A stretch of DNA of 64,000 bases from Bacillota bacterium (GCA_023459675.1 JAEWTC010000138.1:26418-90417), one strand, 5' to 3'. Shown: positions 45,717 through 55,627, numbered from the stretch's first letter. Numbers and translations are program-made. Notes: generated from the letters alone by a model not told the origin.

Positions 45717-45956
45717 CTACCACACCTGCGTCAGAAGCAGAACAACCAGAGCCACGGCGCCCATCAATACAAAGGCGATCAACAGCGCGGCAAGCGTGGC
45801 GTTGAAGGCAACGTGCAGCGCTTCCTTCTTGGTTGCATCCGTATGGGACGGCAGTATTTCCGCCTTTACGCGCCGGTACGTTCGTCTTGGACGGATATCC
45901 GGCACATCCATATTCGCGATTACGCGGCCGTCGTCGTCGTCATACTGCTTCTTCAT
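45717..45956 (-). CDS. Small single-pass membrane protein at the end of the opp operon
   Basis: 79 residues, unknown. A polar N-terminus with an acidic start (KKQYDDDDGRVI) and a basic patch (PRRTYRRVKAE) is followed by one long membrane helix (about 50-76, ATLAALLIAFVLMGAVALVV). It starts 2 nt after the oppF stop and is followed at once by the operon terminator, so it is probably translated with oppF. Confidence 0.7.
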   Translation of the reverse strand: MKKQYDDDDGRVIANMDVPDIRPRRTYRRVKAEILPSHTDATKKEALHVAFNATLAALLIAFVLMGAVALVVLLLTQVW

Positions 45957-45958
45957 GG

Positions 45959-46924
45959 TTAATCATACAGGTGGCACGCCACCTCGTGGCCCTCTACGGT
46001 TTTCAATACCGGCACCTCGTGTTTGCAGCGCTCCATGCACTGCGCGCAACGGGTGTGGAATTTGCAGCCTGCGGGCGGATTGGCGGGCGACGGAATGCTG
46101 CCCTCCAAAATGATCCGGTTCATCTTCACGTCCGGGTCCGGCATCGGGATTGCGGAAAACAGCGCTTTGGTGTAGGGATGCAACGGGTTTTTGAAAATAT
46201 CCTCACGTTTTCCGTACTCCACCATCGAACCCAAATACATTACGCCTACGTCCTTTGAGATATGCTCAACAACCGACAGATCGTGCGAGATAAACAGATA
46301 TGCCATGCCGTATTCGCGCTGCAGATCGGAAAGCAGGTTGATGATCTGCGCCTGGATGGACACATCCAGCGCGGAAACGGGCTCGTCGCAAACGATAAAG
46401 TCCGGCTTCAGCGCAAGCGCGCGTGCAATGCAAATTCTTTGCCGCTGTCCGCCGGAAAACTCGTGCGGGTAGCGGTCTTTATGGTAAGCCTGCAGCCCGC
46501 AGTCCTCCATGATCTTCGTGATATAGTCGTCGAACTCTTCCGGCGGCACGATATGGTGTTCCCGCACGCCCTCGCCGATTATTTCCCCGACCGGGAGCCT
46601 GGGCGACAGGCTGGAGAAAGGATCCTGGAAGATGATCTGCATACGCGGACGCATGGTGCGCAGCTGACTGCGGTGGAGCTTGAACACATCCACGCCGTCA
46701 AACAGCACGTCGCCGGACGTTTTTTCGTTCAGACGCAGCAACGTTTTGCCGATGGTCGTTTTTCCGCAGCCGCTCTCGCCGACCAGGCCGAGCGTGCTGC
46801 TTCTGTTAATTGAAAAGCTGACGTCGTCCACAGCTTTTACATAGCCGGTGACCTGGCTGAATAAGCCGTTCTTGATGGGAAAGTATTTACGCAGATTTCT
46901 TACCTGCAGCAGAGCGTTGCTCAT
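45959..46924 (-). CDS. oppF: Oligopeptide ABC transporter ATPase OppF
   Basis: 321 residues. Walker A GESGCGKTT, signature LSGGQ-like FSGGQRQRICIARAL, Walker B DFIVCDEPVSALDV, and the C-terminal oligopeptide-transporter extension with three to four cysteines (CKFHTRCAQCMERC) that in related proteins holds an iron-sulfur cluster. Its ATG overlaps the oppD stop (ATGA). Acts with OppD as the motor of the peptide importer. Confidence 0.95.
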   Translation of the reverse strand: MSNALLQVRNLRKYFPIKNGLFSQVTGYVKAVDDVSFSINRSSTLGLVGESGCGKTTIGKTLLRLNEKTSGDVLFDGVDVFKLHRSQLRTMRPRMQIIFQDPFSSLSPRLPVGEIIGEGVREHHIVPPEEFDDYITKIMEDCGLQAYHKDRYPHEFSGGQRQRICIARALALKPDFIVCDEPVSALDVSIQAQIINLLSDLQREYGMAYLFISHDLSVVEHISKDVGVMYLGSMVEYGKREDIFKNPLHPYTKALFSAIPMPDPDVKMNRIILEGSIPSPANPPAGCKFHTRCAQCMERCKHEVPVLKTVEGHEVACHLYD

Positions 46925-48075
46925 ACCGGTTCGCTCCCCTCGGAATAGAGATAACAGCTCACCTTATGCGTCGGTGACAATGAGATTTCCGGCGGATACT
47001 GGCCGTCGCACGCCGCCAGGCAATGCTCGCAGCGGTCCTTGAAATAACAGTAATCCGGCATATTGATGGGATTGGGCACGCTTCCCGTAATGGAAAACAG
47101 CCGGTCCACATGCTTGTGTACATTGGGCTTGGATTCCATCAGGCCGATGGTGTAAGGGTGCCTGGGCGTATGGAATATTTCGGACGCCGTACCCTTTTCC
47201 ACGATTCGGCCTGCATACATGACCACAACATAATCGGCCATTTCCGCAATCACGCCCAGATCGTGGGTGATCAACATGATGCTGGCGTTGATCTTGTTTT
47301 TCAGCGTCCGCAGCAGATCCAGAATCTGCGCCTGAATGGTAACGTCCAGCGCTGTGGTCGGTTCATCCGCGATGATCAGGCGCGGATTACAGGAAAGCGC
47401 CATGGCAATCATCACGCGCTGGCGCATGCCGCCCGAAAGCTCATGCGGATAGCGCATGTACACGCCTTCCGGATTGGCGATTCCAACCATGTCCAGCGAT
47501 TCGATGGAGCGCTGTTTCACATCCTCTTTGCTCATACCCGGCTGGTGCAGTTGGATCACTTCGTCAATCTGGCTGCCTATACGGAAAACCGGGTTCAGGC
47601 TCGTCATCGGCTCCTGAAAGATCATGGATACCACGTTGCCGCGGATGTTCTGCATGGCGGACGTCGGGGTTTTCACGATGTCGTAAACGCCGTGATCGGT
47701 TTTCAGCCGGATTTCGCCTTCCACTGTCTGGCCTTGCGGGCGTTGTACAAGCTGCATCAGCGATAAGCTGGTGACTGATTTTCCGCAACCGGATTCACCC
47801 ACAACCCCGACCGTTTTCCCCTGCGGGATATCAAACGAGATGCCGTTAACAGCTTTTACGGTTCCGATATCGGTGTAGAAATACGTGTGAACGTTGTCAA
47901 ATTCCACAACGTTGTTATCGTCCCGCATCTTCGTCATGTATTCGCTTTCGCTTACATGCTTGCGGCTGCGCAACCTTTCAAGCCGGTTGGTGATCCGGCG
48001 GTTATCGCGGCTGATGCGCCTGGATTCGTTAATGGAGATGTAATCCTGCCCTTTGCCGTTCTTCTTCTGCGTCAC
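46921..48075 (-). CDS. oppD: Oligopeptide ABC transporter ATPase OppD
   Basis: 384 residues, longer than usual because of an N-terminal basic extension of about 50 residues ([32 protein letters not shown]) before the ABC domain. Walker [15 protein letters not shown], signature [15 protein letters not shown], Walker [17 protein letters not shown]-terminal cysteine cluster [14 protein letters not shown]. Start GTG at 48075 with AGGTGA upstream. The extension is not needed by the ABC fold; it could bind nucleic acid or membrane, or simply be an unusual start. Confidence 0.93.
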   Translation of the reverse strand: MTQKKNGKGQDYISINESRRISRDNRRITNRLERLRSRKHVSESEYMTKMRDDNNVVEFDNVHTYFYTDIGTVKAVNGISFDIPQGKTVGVVGESGCGKSVTSLSLMQLVQRPQGQTVEGEIRLKTDHGVYDIVKTPTSAMQNIRGNVVSMIFQEPMTSLNPVFRIGSQIDEVIQLHQPGMSKEDVKQRSIESLDMVGIANPEGVYMRYPHELSGGMRQRVMIAMALSCNPRLIIADEPTTALDVTIQAQILDLLRTLKNKINASIMLITHDLGVIAEMADYVVVMYAGRIVEKGTASEIFHTPRHPYTIGLMESKPNVHKHVDRLFSITGSVPNPINMPDYCYFKDRCEHCLAACDGQYPPEISLSPTHKVSCYLYSEGSEPV

Positions 48076-48085
48076 AATCGCTCAC

Positions 48086-49843
48086 CTACCTTTTCATCCT
48101 CGGATCGAACGCGTCACGCAGTCCGTCTCCGACAAAGTTGAAACCAAGCACGGTGAGCAATATCAGCATACCGGCGGGTATCCAGATGAACCAGAAGTTC
48201 GTCATCACGTATACGTCGCTTGCGGCGTTGATGATCGATCCCCAGGACGCCATCGGATACTTAATACCCAGGCCGAGGAAGCTCAGCACCGCTTCCGTGA
48301 TAATGATGCCGCCAAGGCCCATGGTGGCGTTTACGATCAGGAGAGGCATCACGTTTGGCACCAGATGTTTGAATATCCGGCGGTTGACGCCAATCCCGGT
48401 CGCTTCCGCGGCAACCATGAAATCCTGTTCGCGCAGCGTCAGGATCTGCCCGCGAACGATGCGTGCGATCCCCGTCCAGCCCATCAGGCCTAAAATCAGC
48501 ATTAATATCATAATGCGGGTGATCGGCTCCACCTTATAGGCGTCCATCACGGCGCCTGTGATAATCATGATCGGCCAGTAAGGAATGGAATTGAATAAGT
48601 CGATAAAGCGCATGAGCACCGTATCCACCCACCCGCCGAAGTAGCCGGCGATCCCCCCGATGAACACGCCGATGATCAGCTCAAAGAAGATAACCACGAA
48701 GCCGACCAGCAGGGAAATCCGCCCGCCGTACATCAGGCGCGTCAGCACGTCCATGCCGTTCACATCCAGCCCCAGCACATGCGTGGAGGACGGGTAGGCG
48801 TAACTGTCGAGCAGCTCCGCGGTTGTCAAGGTTTTGATGTTGTAGGTATGGTTGACCAGCGTGATGGTGTAATTTACGTCTTCGCCCTGCGCGTTGGGGA
48901 ACGTGAAGGAGTTTTGGTTGTTATCCACAGCGGCGCGAATGGCATCCTTCAATTCCAGCGGCAGGAAATTACTGGCGATATAAGGATTGACGATCATGTT
49001 GGAAACCAACGCGACCGTTTGATCGCCCGCCATCACGCGATGCGCCAGGCTGTCCGGCTGCACGGTATACACCGTTCCGTTCAGTTCAAAGGAAGGCTGC
49101 CCCTGCGCGATCGCCCGTTCCGTGCCCACGTGGAACGCGTACGTGGAAATCAGCTCCTGGTCCGCTACCGAAGCGCTGTCAAAAACGTTCAGCGAAGCAA
49201 TGGCGCACTCCAGCGGCAAACCGATGAACGCCTGTTTCCCCTGTGCCGCGATGTAAGTTTTCCCCTCGAAAACGAAGTTCGGCTCTTTTGCCTTGACCGC
49301 CGCCTCATAAGCCGCTTTCATGGCGTCGGTCAGTACTTCGCCGTCCACAGGCGTGTAGGAGAACAACAGCTTGCGGTTCATGACGTTGGCGATAATCTGA
49401 ATGCGGGAGATTAGATAATAGTCGTTTTCCTGAATATAGGAATAGGAAACGCCGTTGGATTCAAAGGTCGTTTGCTCCTTGGTAAGTGCCAGAATAAACT
49501 GCGCGAACGCCGCCTTGTCAAAATTCTCGCCGGGAGCGCTCACGGTGCGGAGTTCCTTGTTATACAGCGCCGCCGCGTACTCCTTGGGAATGAGCTCCTG
49601 TTTCTTAAACACCTGCTGCTGCCTGTAGGGCATCAGCAAGCCGCCGACGAACGAGAACAGGAACATGACCACGAGGATAATCAACCCGGTGATGGCAAGC
49701 TTATTGCGGATGAAGCGCTTCATGACCAGCATCGAGGGGGAAAGCACCTTCACGCGGCGTTCATCGCTCAGGCTTTGCATATTCACGGTACAGCTCTCGC
49801 CGTTATCGTTAATGTTTTTGTCGTTTTTATTTATTTCGCTCAT
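48086..49843 (-). CDS. oppC: Oligopeptide ABC transporter permease OppC with large outer insertion
   Basis: 585 residues, about twice the usual OppC length. The first membrane helix (about 50-70) is followed by an insertion of roughly 270 residues (about 75-345) before the standard permease core, which resumes at THVLGLDVNGMDVLTRLMYG and contains the EAA-loop (EATGIGVNRRIFKHLVPN). The insert has no membrane helix, so it would sit outside beside OppA. Similar enlarged OppC proteins occur in some Clostridia; the function of the insert is not known to me. The ATG at 49843 has GGGAGG upstream. Confidence 0.9.
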   Translation of the reverse strand: MSEINKNDKNINDNGESCTVNMQSLSDERRVKVLSPSMLVMKRFIRNKLAITGLIILVVMFLFSFVGGLLMPYRQQQVFKKQELIPKEYAAALYNKELRTVSAPGENFDKAAFAQFILALTKEQTTFESNGVSYSYIQENDYYLISRIQIIANVMNRKLLFSYTPVDGEVLTDAMKAAYEAAVKAKEPNFVFEGKTYIAAQGKQAFIGLPLECAIASLNVFDSASVADQELISTYAFHVGTERAIAQGQPSFELNGTVYTVQPDSLAHRVMAGDQTVALVSNMIVNPYIASNFLPLELKDAIRAAVDNNQNSFTFPNAQGEDVNYTITLVNHTYNIKTLTTAELLDSYAYPSSTHVLGLDVNGMDVLTRLMYGGRISLLVGFVVIFFELIIGVFIGGIAGYFGGWVDTVLMRFIDLFNSIPYWPIMIITGAVMDAYKVEPITRIMILMLILGLMGWTGIARIVRGQILTLREQDFMVAAEATGIGVNRRIFKHLVPNVMPLLIVNATMGLGGIIITEAVLSFLGLGIKYPMASWGSIINAASDVYVMTNFWFIWIPAGMLILLTVLGFNFVGDGLRDAFDPRMKR

Positions 49844-49856
49844 GTTGCCACCTCCC

Positions 49857-50846
49857 TTAATTGATGCGGACGCGCGGATCGACCACAGCATACATTATGT
49901 CTGCGGTGATCAGGCTGACCTGCGTCAACAGGATGAGGAACACCGAGTAAAACATGGTAAACGGAATATCGCCAGCCACGATCGCGTTAAACGAAATATA
50001 ACCGATGCCGGGGATTTGAAACAGCGTTTCCGTGATCATGGAACCCACGAACATGCTGGGCAGAAGATAACTCATATAGGTGACCAGCGGGATCAGCGTG
50101 TTGCGGAACGCATGACGGTTGATGACGATCCTCTCCGACAATCCCTTGGCCCGCGCCGTGCGGATATAATCGGAGTTCAGGACTTCCAGCATGTTGGTGC
50201 GCGTGTAGCGCATCAGGCCGCCGATGGATAGCATCGCCAGCGTGATTACGGGCATTATCATATGCGCAGTCATATCGCCCATCTTACCCCAGAAACCGAG
50301 CTGGTCGTAATAGCGGCCGACAATGCCGTATAGATCCAGCCACCCCAGATTGATGGAGAATATATATTTGAGTAACGTTGCCAAAAAAAACGAGGGCATG
50401 GACAACCCGATCAGCGCAAAAACAGTGACGAAGTAATCTGTTTTGGAATACTGTTTGCGCGCCGCCAGAATTCCCAGCGGAATACATATGACCAGCTCTA
50501 CGAACAACGTTATAAAGTTCAACGCAATGGAATACCAGATAACCGCTTTGAATTTTGCGATTACGGTGCCGCCGTAAAACCAGGAATCGCCGAAGTTACC
50601 CTGAACGGCGTTGCCTGCCCACGAAAAAAAGCCTTCGAGAATGGATTTGTCCATTCCGTACAAGGCGTTGAGCTGGGCCAGCAAATCCTGATATTTGGGA
50701 GCGCCGGGAATGTTGGAAACAAGCATACGCGCTTGTTTTTCAACAAAGGAAGAAGGCAGAAAACGAATGACGGCATATACGATCAGCGCGCCGAAAAATA
50801 CGATAGCGATGCCAAGCAGTATCCGTCGAATCAGGAATTTAGCCAT
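49857..50846 (-). CDS. oppB: Oligopeptide ABC transporter permease OppB
   Basis: 329 residues, standard size. First helix at about 8-28 (RILLGIAIVFFGALIVYAVI), then an outer loop and five more helices, with the EAA-type loop ARAKGLSERIVINRHAFRNT near residue 235. Pairs with OppC to form the membrane channel. It follows oppA after a strong hairpin at 50891-50920 and is 13 nt before oppC. Confidence 0.95.
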   Translation of the reverse strand: MAKFLIRRILLGIAIVFFGALIVYAVIRFLPSSFVEKQARMLVSNIPGAPKYQDLLAQLNALYGMDKSILEGFFSWAGNAVQGNFGDSWFYGGTVIAKFKAVIWYSIALNFITLFVELVICIPLGILAARKQYSKTDYFVTVFALIGLSMPSFFLATLLKYIFSINLGWLDLYGIVGRYYDQLGFWGKMGDMTAHMIMPVITLAMLSIGGLMRYTRTNMLEVLNSDYIRTARAKGLSERIVINRHAFRNTLIPLVTYMSYLLPSMFVGSMITETLFQIPGIGYISFNAIVAGDIPFTMFYSVFLILLTQVSLITADIMYAVVDPRVRIN

Positions 50847-50890
50847 AGAGTGAAACCGCCCTTTTCAGCCGCATCGACAGACAATTGGGC

Positions 50891-50920
50891 AGGTGAGCTT
50901 GCCCGAAGGCAAGCTCACCT
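50891..50920 (-). promoter_or_regulatory. 13-bp perfect hairpin between oppA and oppB
   Basis: aggtgagcttgcc (50891-50903) and ggcaagctcacct (50908-50920), loop of four. There is no T-run, so it is more likely an mRNA-stabilising or attenuating hairpin than a full terminator, as often seen after the binding-protein gene of importer operons. Confidence 0.75.
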
Positions 50921-50951
50921 GTCCGAACTCAATCTGTGCGAGCAATGATAT

Positions 50952-53357
50952 TTACTTGACTTTGAGTGTTTCGATATCGGTCAGCCAGCCCCAGTACGTG
51001 GTGATTGCCGGGGTGATGGAGGCGATATCCAGACGCTCGGTGCTGAAGACCACGCAGTTCTGACGCTGATACGCGGGGACTTCCACAGCCCAGTCAACGA
51101 TGATATCCAATGCCTGCTTGTAAAGGGCCTTGCGATAAGCCTGGTCGTCGCTCTTGCGGGCGTCGAGGATCAGCTTATCCAGCTGCTCGTCCTGGATCAT
51201 GTAGCGGTTGGAATCTGCGCCGCCCATGCCAAGCGAGTTCATGCCGTAATAGGTCTGGTACATGTCCGGATCCACGGTGGTCTGCCAGGCAGCGCACCAG
51301 AGTTCCGCTTTTCCGGCGTCCAGGGTGTCCCAGAGAACGTTGGCATCGGCGGGGTCATTGATGATCAGTTCGATGCCGATGGTTGCAAGGGATTCCTTGG
51401 CAGCGGTCAGCACGGCGAACGAGGGATGATCGCCAAGGCCGTCGCCGGGGATGATCACTTCGTAGGACAGTTTCGCGCCTTCGGGAGCGGCGGTGAACTT
51501 GCCGGTCGCTTCGTCGAAGGTGAAGCCGGCCGCGATCAGGTAGTTCTTCGCTGCCGTGATGGCCGCGGCGTACATCTGCTCAGGCGTCATATCGGCCGTG
51601 TAGATCGGATTTCCGTCCACGTCCGTAGAGAACGCAACCTTGAAGTCCGGATCGGTCGGCTGGGGAGCCGCCCAGGAGGTGTTGGAAATCGGATACTGGA
51701 TAACAGACGCGGCCTCGCCGTAATAGCTGTCATACGCGGTGGCGCGATGCACGGCAAGAACGGTAGCCAGCGCTTTGCGCAGGTTCTTGGATTCCACGGA
51801 GCTTGCAACGCCGCCGACGCTGACGTTGACCGCGTTGATGCCGATGTAGCCGTAGCCGCGGTTATCCACCTTGCTGGTCGTAATCACGTCGCCGGTGATT
51901 GCGCCGTTGGGGTTGAGCGCCATGATGCTTTCGAAGTTGGTTTTGGTGCCGTTCATCTCGCTGGCGTCAATCGTGCCGGTGGTGATGCCGGGGATCACGT
52001 CCGCAGAGTTGGTTTCCTTGAACTGGAAGAACTTCGTTACGGGAGCGCCCTTGAAGTAATTCTCGTTCGCTTCGTAGTACACAACGCGGTTTTCGTACTT
52101 CACGAACTTGTAGGGGCCGGCGCCCATCGGCATGGTCGTCTTGGCCTGGATCAGGCTCAGATCGCCGTAGGGGAAGCCGAACTTGTTGTTCTCATAATCA
52201 TACTGGGCTACATCGCCGTAGTAATGCAAGGGCGCCACTTCGATGCCGAGGATGGAGTACACGGCCGGGGCTTCATAGCCGGTGGTGCGCACTTCCACGG
52301 TGTACTTGTCAATTTTCTTGATGCCGGTGATATTGGGGATGCCGCCGCTCATGGCTTCATCCTGGGGCCCGAACATGCCGATGAAGGCATTGTAGGTCAC
52401 GCCAAGAACGTCGGTGCCATCCGGGCTTTCCACGGAAGCATAGGCAGCGGGGTCTCCGCCGTATGCCGCCACAGTTTCGGCATAATAGTCATCCAGGGTC
52501 GGGAACTGGCCGGCCTTCGTATCGAATGCGGTGCTGGTAACGGCCGTGGTGAAGATGCCGGTTTCCAGATCCATGGTGCCGTAGCCCCACAGCGCCATAC
52601 CGGTGATTACGCTCAGGCCGTCGCTTGCGGCTGCTTCTTCCGCAGTTACGCCGACATAGTCCGGAATATAAGCGGCATACGAGGTCAGGCAGGTCTGGAT
52701 GATCTTGCTGACGTCGGCTTTCCAGTTCTCTTCGAGCGTCGCCCAGAAATAGGTCTGCTCTTCTTCGGTCCAGGTATCCGCCGAGGACCAAACGTGATCT
52801 TTGCCCGCTTCATAGATGGCCACACCCAGAGCGGCATACTTTTCGAAAACATCCGCGGTGGTCTGCGTACGGTAATCGGCTACGCCGATAATGTTGTACG
52901 AAGCCAGCTGCGTGGAGCCGGTATACGTGGGGTCCAGGAAAACGTAGTAGGAGAAAATGAGGTCGTCCGCCGTCATCTCCACGCCGTCGGAGAACAGGAC
53001 GCCTTCTTTGATTTTGGCGGTGTAGGTGGTCATATCGGCGGCTTCGTCGTAATCCACCTTCAGATCCGCAATACCGTTGTAGAAATAATCCACGCCGTTG
53101 TAGGCGCGGGTTTCGCCCTCGATGGCATTGTATACGATGCCGCCGGAACGATCCAAGGTCATCAGCGCTTCCTGAGTCAGCGCCTCCACGTCAACGTCAT
53201 AACCCGACTGGGCAAAGAACGGGCTGAACTTCTCGGACAGCGTATCGATACCGGAAACGATCGGCATCGACTCTCCCTCGGCAAACGCAGCCATCGGGAG
53301 CGCAACGCCCACGAGCATTGCAATGGTCAGTAACAGTGCGCAAGTTTTTTTGAGCAT
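50952..53357 (-). CDS. oppA: Oligopeptide ABC transporter substrate-binding protein OppA (SBP family 5)
   Basis: 801 residues, well above the usual 540-600. A signal peptide (about 1-26, ending PMAAFA) is present, but no cysteine follows it, so the usual Gram-positive lipobox is missing. The SBP_bac_5 core is recognisable (DGVEMTADDLIFSYYVFLDP; PMGAGPYKFVKYENRVVYYE; GTIDASEMNGTK; LWCAAWQTTVDPDMYQTYYG). Extra length lies between about 130 and 270. The ATG at 53357 has AAGGAGG. First gene of the operon, so it is probably the most abundant product. Confidence 0.92.
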   Translation of the reverse strand: MLKKTCALLLTIAMLVGVALPMAAFAEGESMPIVSGIDTLSEKFSPFFAQSGYDVDVEALTQEALMTLDRSGGIVYNAIEGETRAYNGVDYFYNGIADLKVDYDEAADMTTYTAKIKEGVLFSDGVEMTADDLIFSYYVFLDPTYTGSTQLASYNIIGVADYRTQTTADVFEKYAALGVAIYEAGKDHVWSSADTWTEEEQTYFWATLEENWKADVSKIIQTCLTSYAAYIPDYVGVTAEEAAASDGLSVITGMALWGYGTMDLETGIFTTAVTSTAFDTKAGQFPTLDDYYAETVAAYGGDPAAYASVESPDGTDVLGVTYNAFIGMFGPQDEAMSGGIPNITGIKKIDKYTVEVRTTGYEAPAVYSILGIEVAPLHYYGDVAQYDYENNKFGFPYGDLSLIQAKTTMPMGAGPYKFVKYENRVVYYEANENYFKGAPVTKFFQFKETNSADVIPGITTGTIDASEMNGTKTNFESIMALNPNGAITGDVITTSKVDNRGYGYIGINAVNVSVGGVASSVESKNLRKALATVLAVHRATAYDSYYGEAASVIQYPISNTSWAAPQPTDPDFKVAFSTDVDGNPIYTADMTPEQMYAAAITAAKNYLIAAGFTFDEATGKFTAAPEGAKLSYEVIIPGDGLGDHPSFAVLTAAKESLATIGIELIINDPADANVLWDTLDAGKAELWCAAWQTTVDPDMYQTYYGMNSLGMGGADSNRYMIQDEQLDKLILDARKSDDQAYRKALYKQALDIIVDWAVEVPAYQRQNCVVFSTERLDIASITPAITTYWGWLTDIETLKVK

Positions 53358-53478
53358 AGAAACTTCCTCCTTCATTTATTCGCACAAATGATGCTATAGA
53401 TAATTTAACATAGTTCACGGGTAAAGTAAACCATCAATTCAGAAAAAGAAAATCCTTTCCTGTCAACGGTTGCGGGCC

Positions 53479-53504
53479 GGTTGTTTGTTATTGTATTAAC
53501 AACC
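53479..53504. repeat. Inverted repeat upstream of the opp operon
   Basis: ggttgtt (53479-53485) and aacaacc (53498-53504) flank an AT-rich centre that also contains ttgtta/taacaa. It lies about 120 bp before oppA and could be an operator or a weak terminator of the preceding permease operon. No clear promoter hexamers were assigned here. Confidence 0.4.
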
Positions 53505-53574
53505 CGCGAAAGTGCCCCCAGGCATTATGCAGTATTTGCATGATTATCGATTCCTTGGTGGCAAAACGGCGCGC

Positions 53575-54438
53575 TTACGGGTAAATATACGTATCCTCTA
53601 TAGTAGGCGCATCGCACCGGAGGATCAGCCCGTCGGTCAGGATTGGAGAATCATAGGTAGCTCCGTAATAATCCATAACAAAGCTGCGAACGGTCCCGGT
53701 AACGCGAATCCATTCGTTATTCACCAACCCGGCGTCCTTATCCACTTTCACATGAAAGCCGACGATGGATGCGTCCGCCGCGCAGCAGGCGATCATCGTG
53801 CGCGCAATGAGGATCGTATTCTCCGGGAACGAATCGCTTGTGTATACATATCCATATACTGTGATCGTTTTCCCGATCAGGTTCTTAACCTCGGATTGGA
53901 GATACTTAGAAAAGGAATCATCCGACGGATGGAAGGACGTGGTTTCGCTATCGAGTACGCAAGACGCAAGGTTTTTTACTTCCGCCGCGGAAACGGAAGC
54001 GGCGTTATCCAATTCCGCGCCGCTGCCGTTTGTTTGCGCGGTTGCGTCCGCCGGCTGCGGCCCGGTGGTCTCTCCCGCATCGGCAGTGGACGCCGCTTCG
54101 GCGCTGTTGAGACTCATAATGCTCACATTCTGATTGGGCAACATTCCAGGCGTACTTTGGTTCGGGGTTACGGTGATGAAAAGCAGCAGGGGGATGATGT
54201 ACATCAGGATCGAAGCCTTGCCGTTCCCCCGCCCCGGTTGCCTGCGCAGGCCGCGGACAAGCTGCAGCGCCTGAAATACATACAAAACGAGCAGCACAGC
54301 AAACCCAAACCATACCATCGGCACCATGCGCGGGGCAAGCAGCAGCAATATGCCGCCTCCCCACAGCAAGTAAGCCATTACCAGCAGCAAGGCCATCAGG
54401 ATCAGAAACCAAAGAATCTCCACGCTCCGTTTACGCAT
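53575..54438 (-). CDS. TIGR03943-family putative permease subunit (YcgQ-like, DUF1980)
   Basis: 287 residues. Two to three N-terminal membrane helices (about 8-31, 36-58 and 77-93), then an outer domain ending TDGLILRCDAPTIEDTYIYP. The DUF1980 C-terminal domain has YGYVYTSDSFPENTILIART and an ISCCAADASIVGF-like cysteine pair. In Bacillus the ycgRQ pair belongs to the Zur (zinc) regulon. The start overlaps the permease gene end, so the two are translated together and probably form one complex. Confidence 0.87.
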   Translation of the reverse strand: MRKRSVEILWFLILMALLLVMAYLLWGGGILLLLAPRMVPMVWFGFAVLLVLYVFQALQLVRGLRRQPGRGNGKASILMYIIPLLLFITVTPNQSTPGMLPNQNVSIMSLNSAEAASTADAGETTGPQPADATAQTNGSGAELDNAASVSAAEVKNLASCVLDSETTSFHPSDDSFSKYLQSEVKNLIGKTITVYGYVYTSDSFPENTILIARTMIACCAADASIVGFHVKVDKDAGLVNNEWIRVTGTVRSFVMDYYGATYDSPILTDGLILRCDAPTIEDTYIYP

Positions 54439-55627
54439 AGCCGCCTCCCAGGAAAAAGCTCACAATCAGCGCAAGCGCAAAGCAGGTCAGCAGGATGGTT
54501 GTAATCAGGCGGATGACGAAGCCTTTGCGGAAGCTTCCCAGCATCATCATGGTATTCTTAATATCAATCATCGGGCCGACGATGAGGAACGCAAGCACAG
54601 ACGCACCGGAGAATTGCATCATGAAGGTGCTGGCGACGAACGCATCCGCTTCGGAACATAGCGACAGTAGGAACGCAAGCGCCATCATCGCAAGAATCGA
54701 AACGATCCTTCCGCCTCCGGTCCCCGCAAGCACCGCCGTTGGTACCGCCATCTGCACGGCTGCGGCAATCATTGCGCCAAAGATCAGGTATCCGCCAACG
54801 CTTTGAAGCTCCGCGCTTGTGTGGGCCAGCACATCCCGCAGCAACGCGCGTACAGGATGCCCGCCCCGTTGCGTACTGTCGTGCGCAGCGCAGCACGCAT
54901 GGCCTTCCTGCGCGTGACCATCGTGCGTATGCCCTTCGTGCAGATGTCCATCGTGTGTTTGGCATTCGCATGTATTGAATTCTTGGGCGGGTTCTTCATG
55001 CGCGTGTCCGTCGCATGCGTGATCTTCATGCGAATGATCGTGACCGCAGCCACAGGCGCAGGATACCGTTTGCACCTCTGAAAGTACGCTTTGTTTTTTT
55101 CCGCGGCTGACCAACGCGCCGATCACCATCGCGCCGATACAGCCGCAAACGGCACGCAGCGGCATCATCAGCGGATAAGCGGGAAACGCATGATAGGTGG
55201 AAAGCAGAACGATGGGATTGACGATCGGGGTCGCAAGCATGAATGCGATCGCAGGACCCACAGGCAAACCTTTCTTCAGCAGTCCGCGTGTGATGGGGAT
55301 GATCGCGCACTCGCAAACCGGAAAAAGTAGCCCGGCAAGCGACGCGGTTAAAAGCCGCAGAAACGCATTACCGGGCATGATTTTCACAAGCATGTCCTCA
55401 GTGACAAACACCTGGATCAGCGACGAAAGAATGGTTCCCAGCATAACGAAGGGCAGGGCTTCCAGCAAAATAGACCACAACAGCAGCGTAAAGCCGCGCA
55501 GACCGTTCAAAAGCTCGGATTGCGAAGACCCGATGCCAAGACGCAGACCCACCCAAAACACGCAAACGGCAGCCAGCAGCCACACAAGCCCCTTTTGAAA
55601 TAAACCTCGATTGATGATTCTGCGCAC
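54431..55627 (-). CDS. YcgR-like permease (DUF318/ArsP_1) with a histidine-rich loop
   Basis: 398 residues, about eight membrane helices. The conserved SLIQVFVTEDML and FPVCECAIIPITRGLLKKGL blocks identify the permease family (PF03773). Between the two halves (about 190-265) is a cytoplasmic or outer loop with more than a dozen His and eight Cys (for example HDHSHEDHACDGHAHEE), a likely metal-binding stretch. The start is GTG at 55627 as the frame allows; the ribosome binding site is weak, so a start further in cannot be excluded. The neighbouring Fur-family gene supports a zinc role. Confidence 0.87.
   Translation of the reverse strand: MRRIINRGLFQKGLVWLLAAVCVFWVGLRLGIGSSQSELLNGLRGFTLLLWSILLEALPFVMLGTILSSLIQVFVTEDMLVKIMPGNAFLRLLTASLAGLLFPVCECAIIPITRGLLKKGLPVGPAIAFMLATPIVNPIVLLSTYHAFPAYPLMMPLRAVCGCIGAMVIGALVSRGKKQSVLSEVQTVSCACGCGHDHSHEDHACDGHAHEEPAQEFNTCECQTHDGHLHEGHTHDGHAQEGHACCAAHDSTQRGGHPVRALLRDVLAHTSAELQSVGGYLIFGAMIAAAVQMAVPTAVLAGTGGGRIVSILAMMALAFLLSLCSEADAFVASTFMMQFSGASVLAFLIVGPMIDIKNTMMMLGSFRKGFVIRLITTILLTCFALALIVSFFLGGGYA

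Noticed and set aside
51426..53333. Long plus-strand open frame of 635 codons
   Set aside because: It is the antisense of oppA, which has a signal peptide, family motifs and a strong ribosome binding site. The antisense product is low-complexity and matches nothing.
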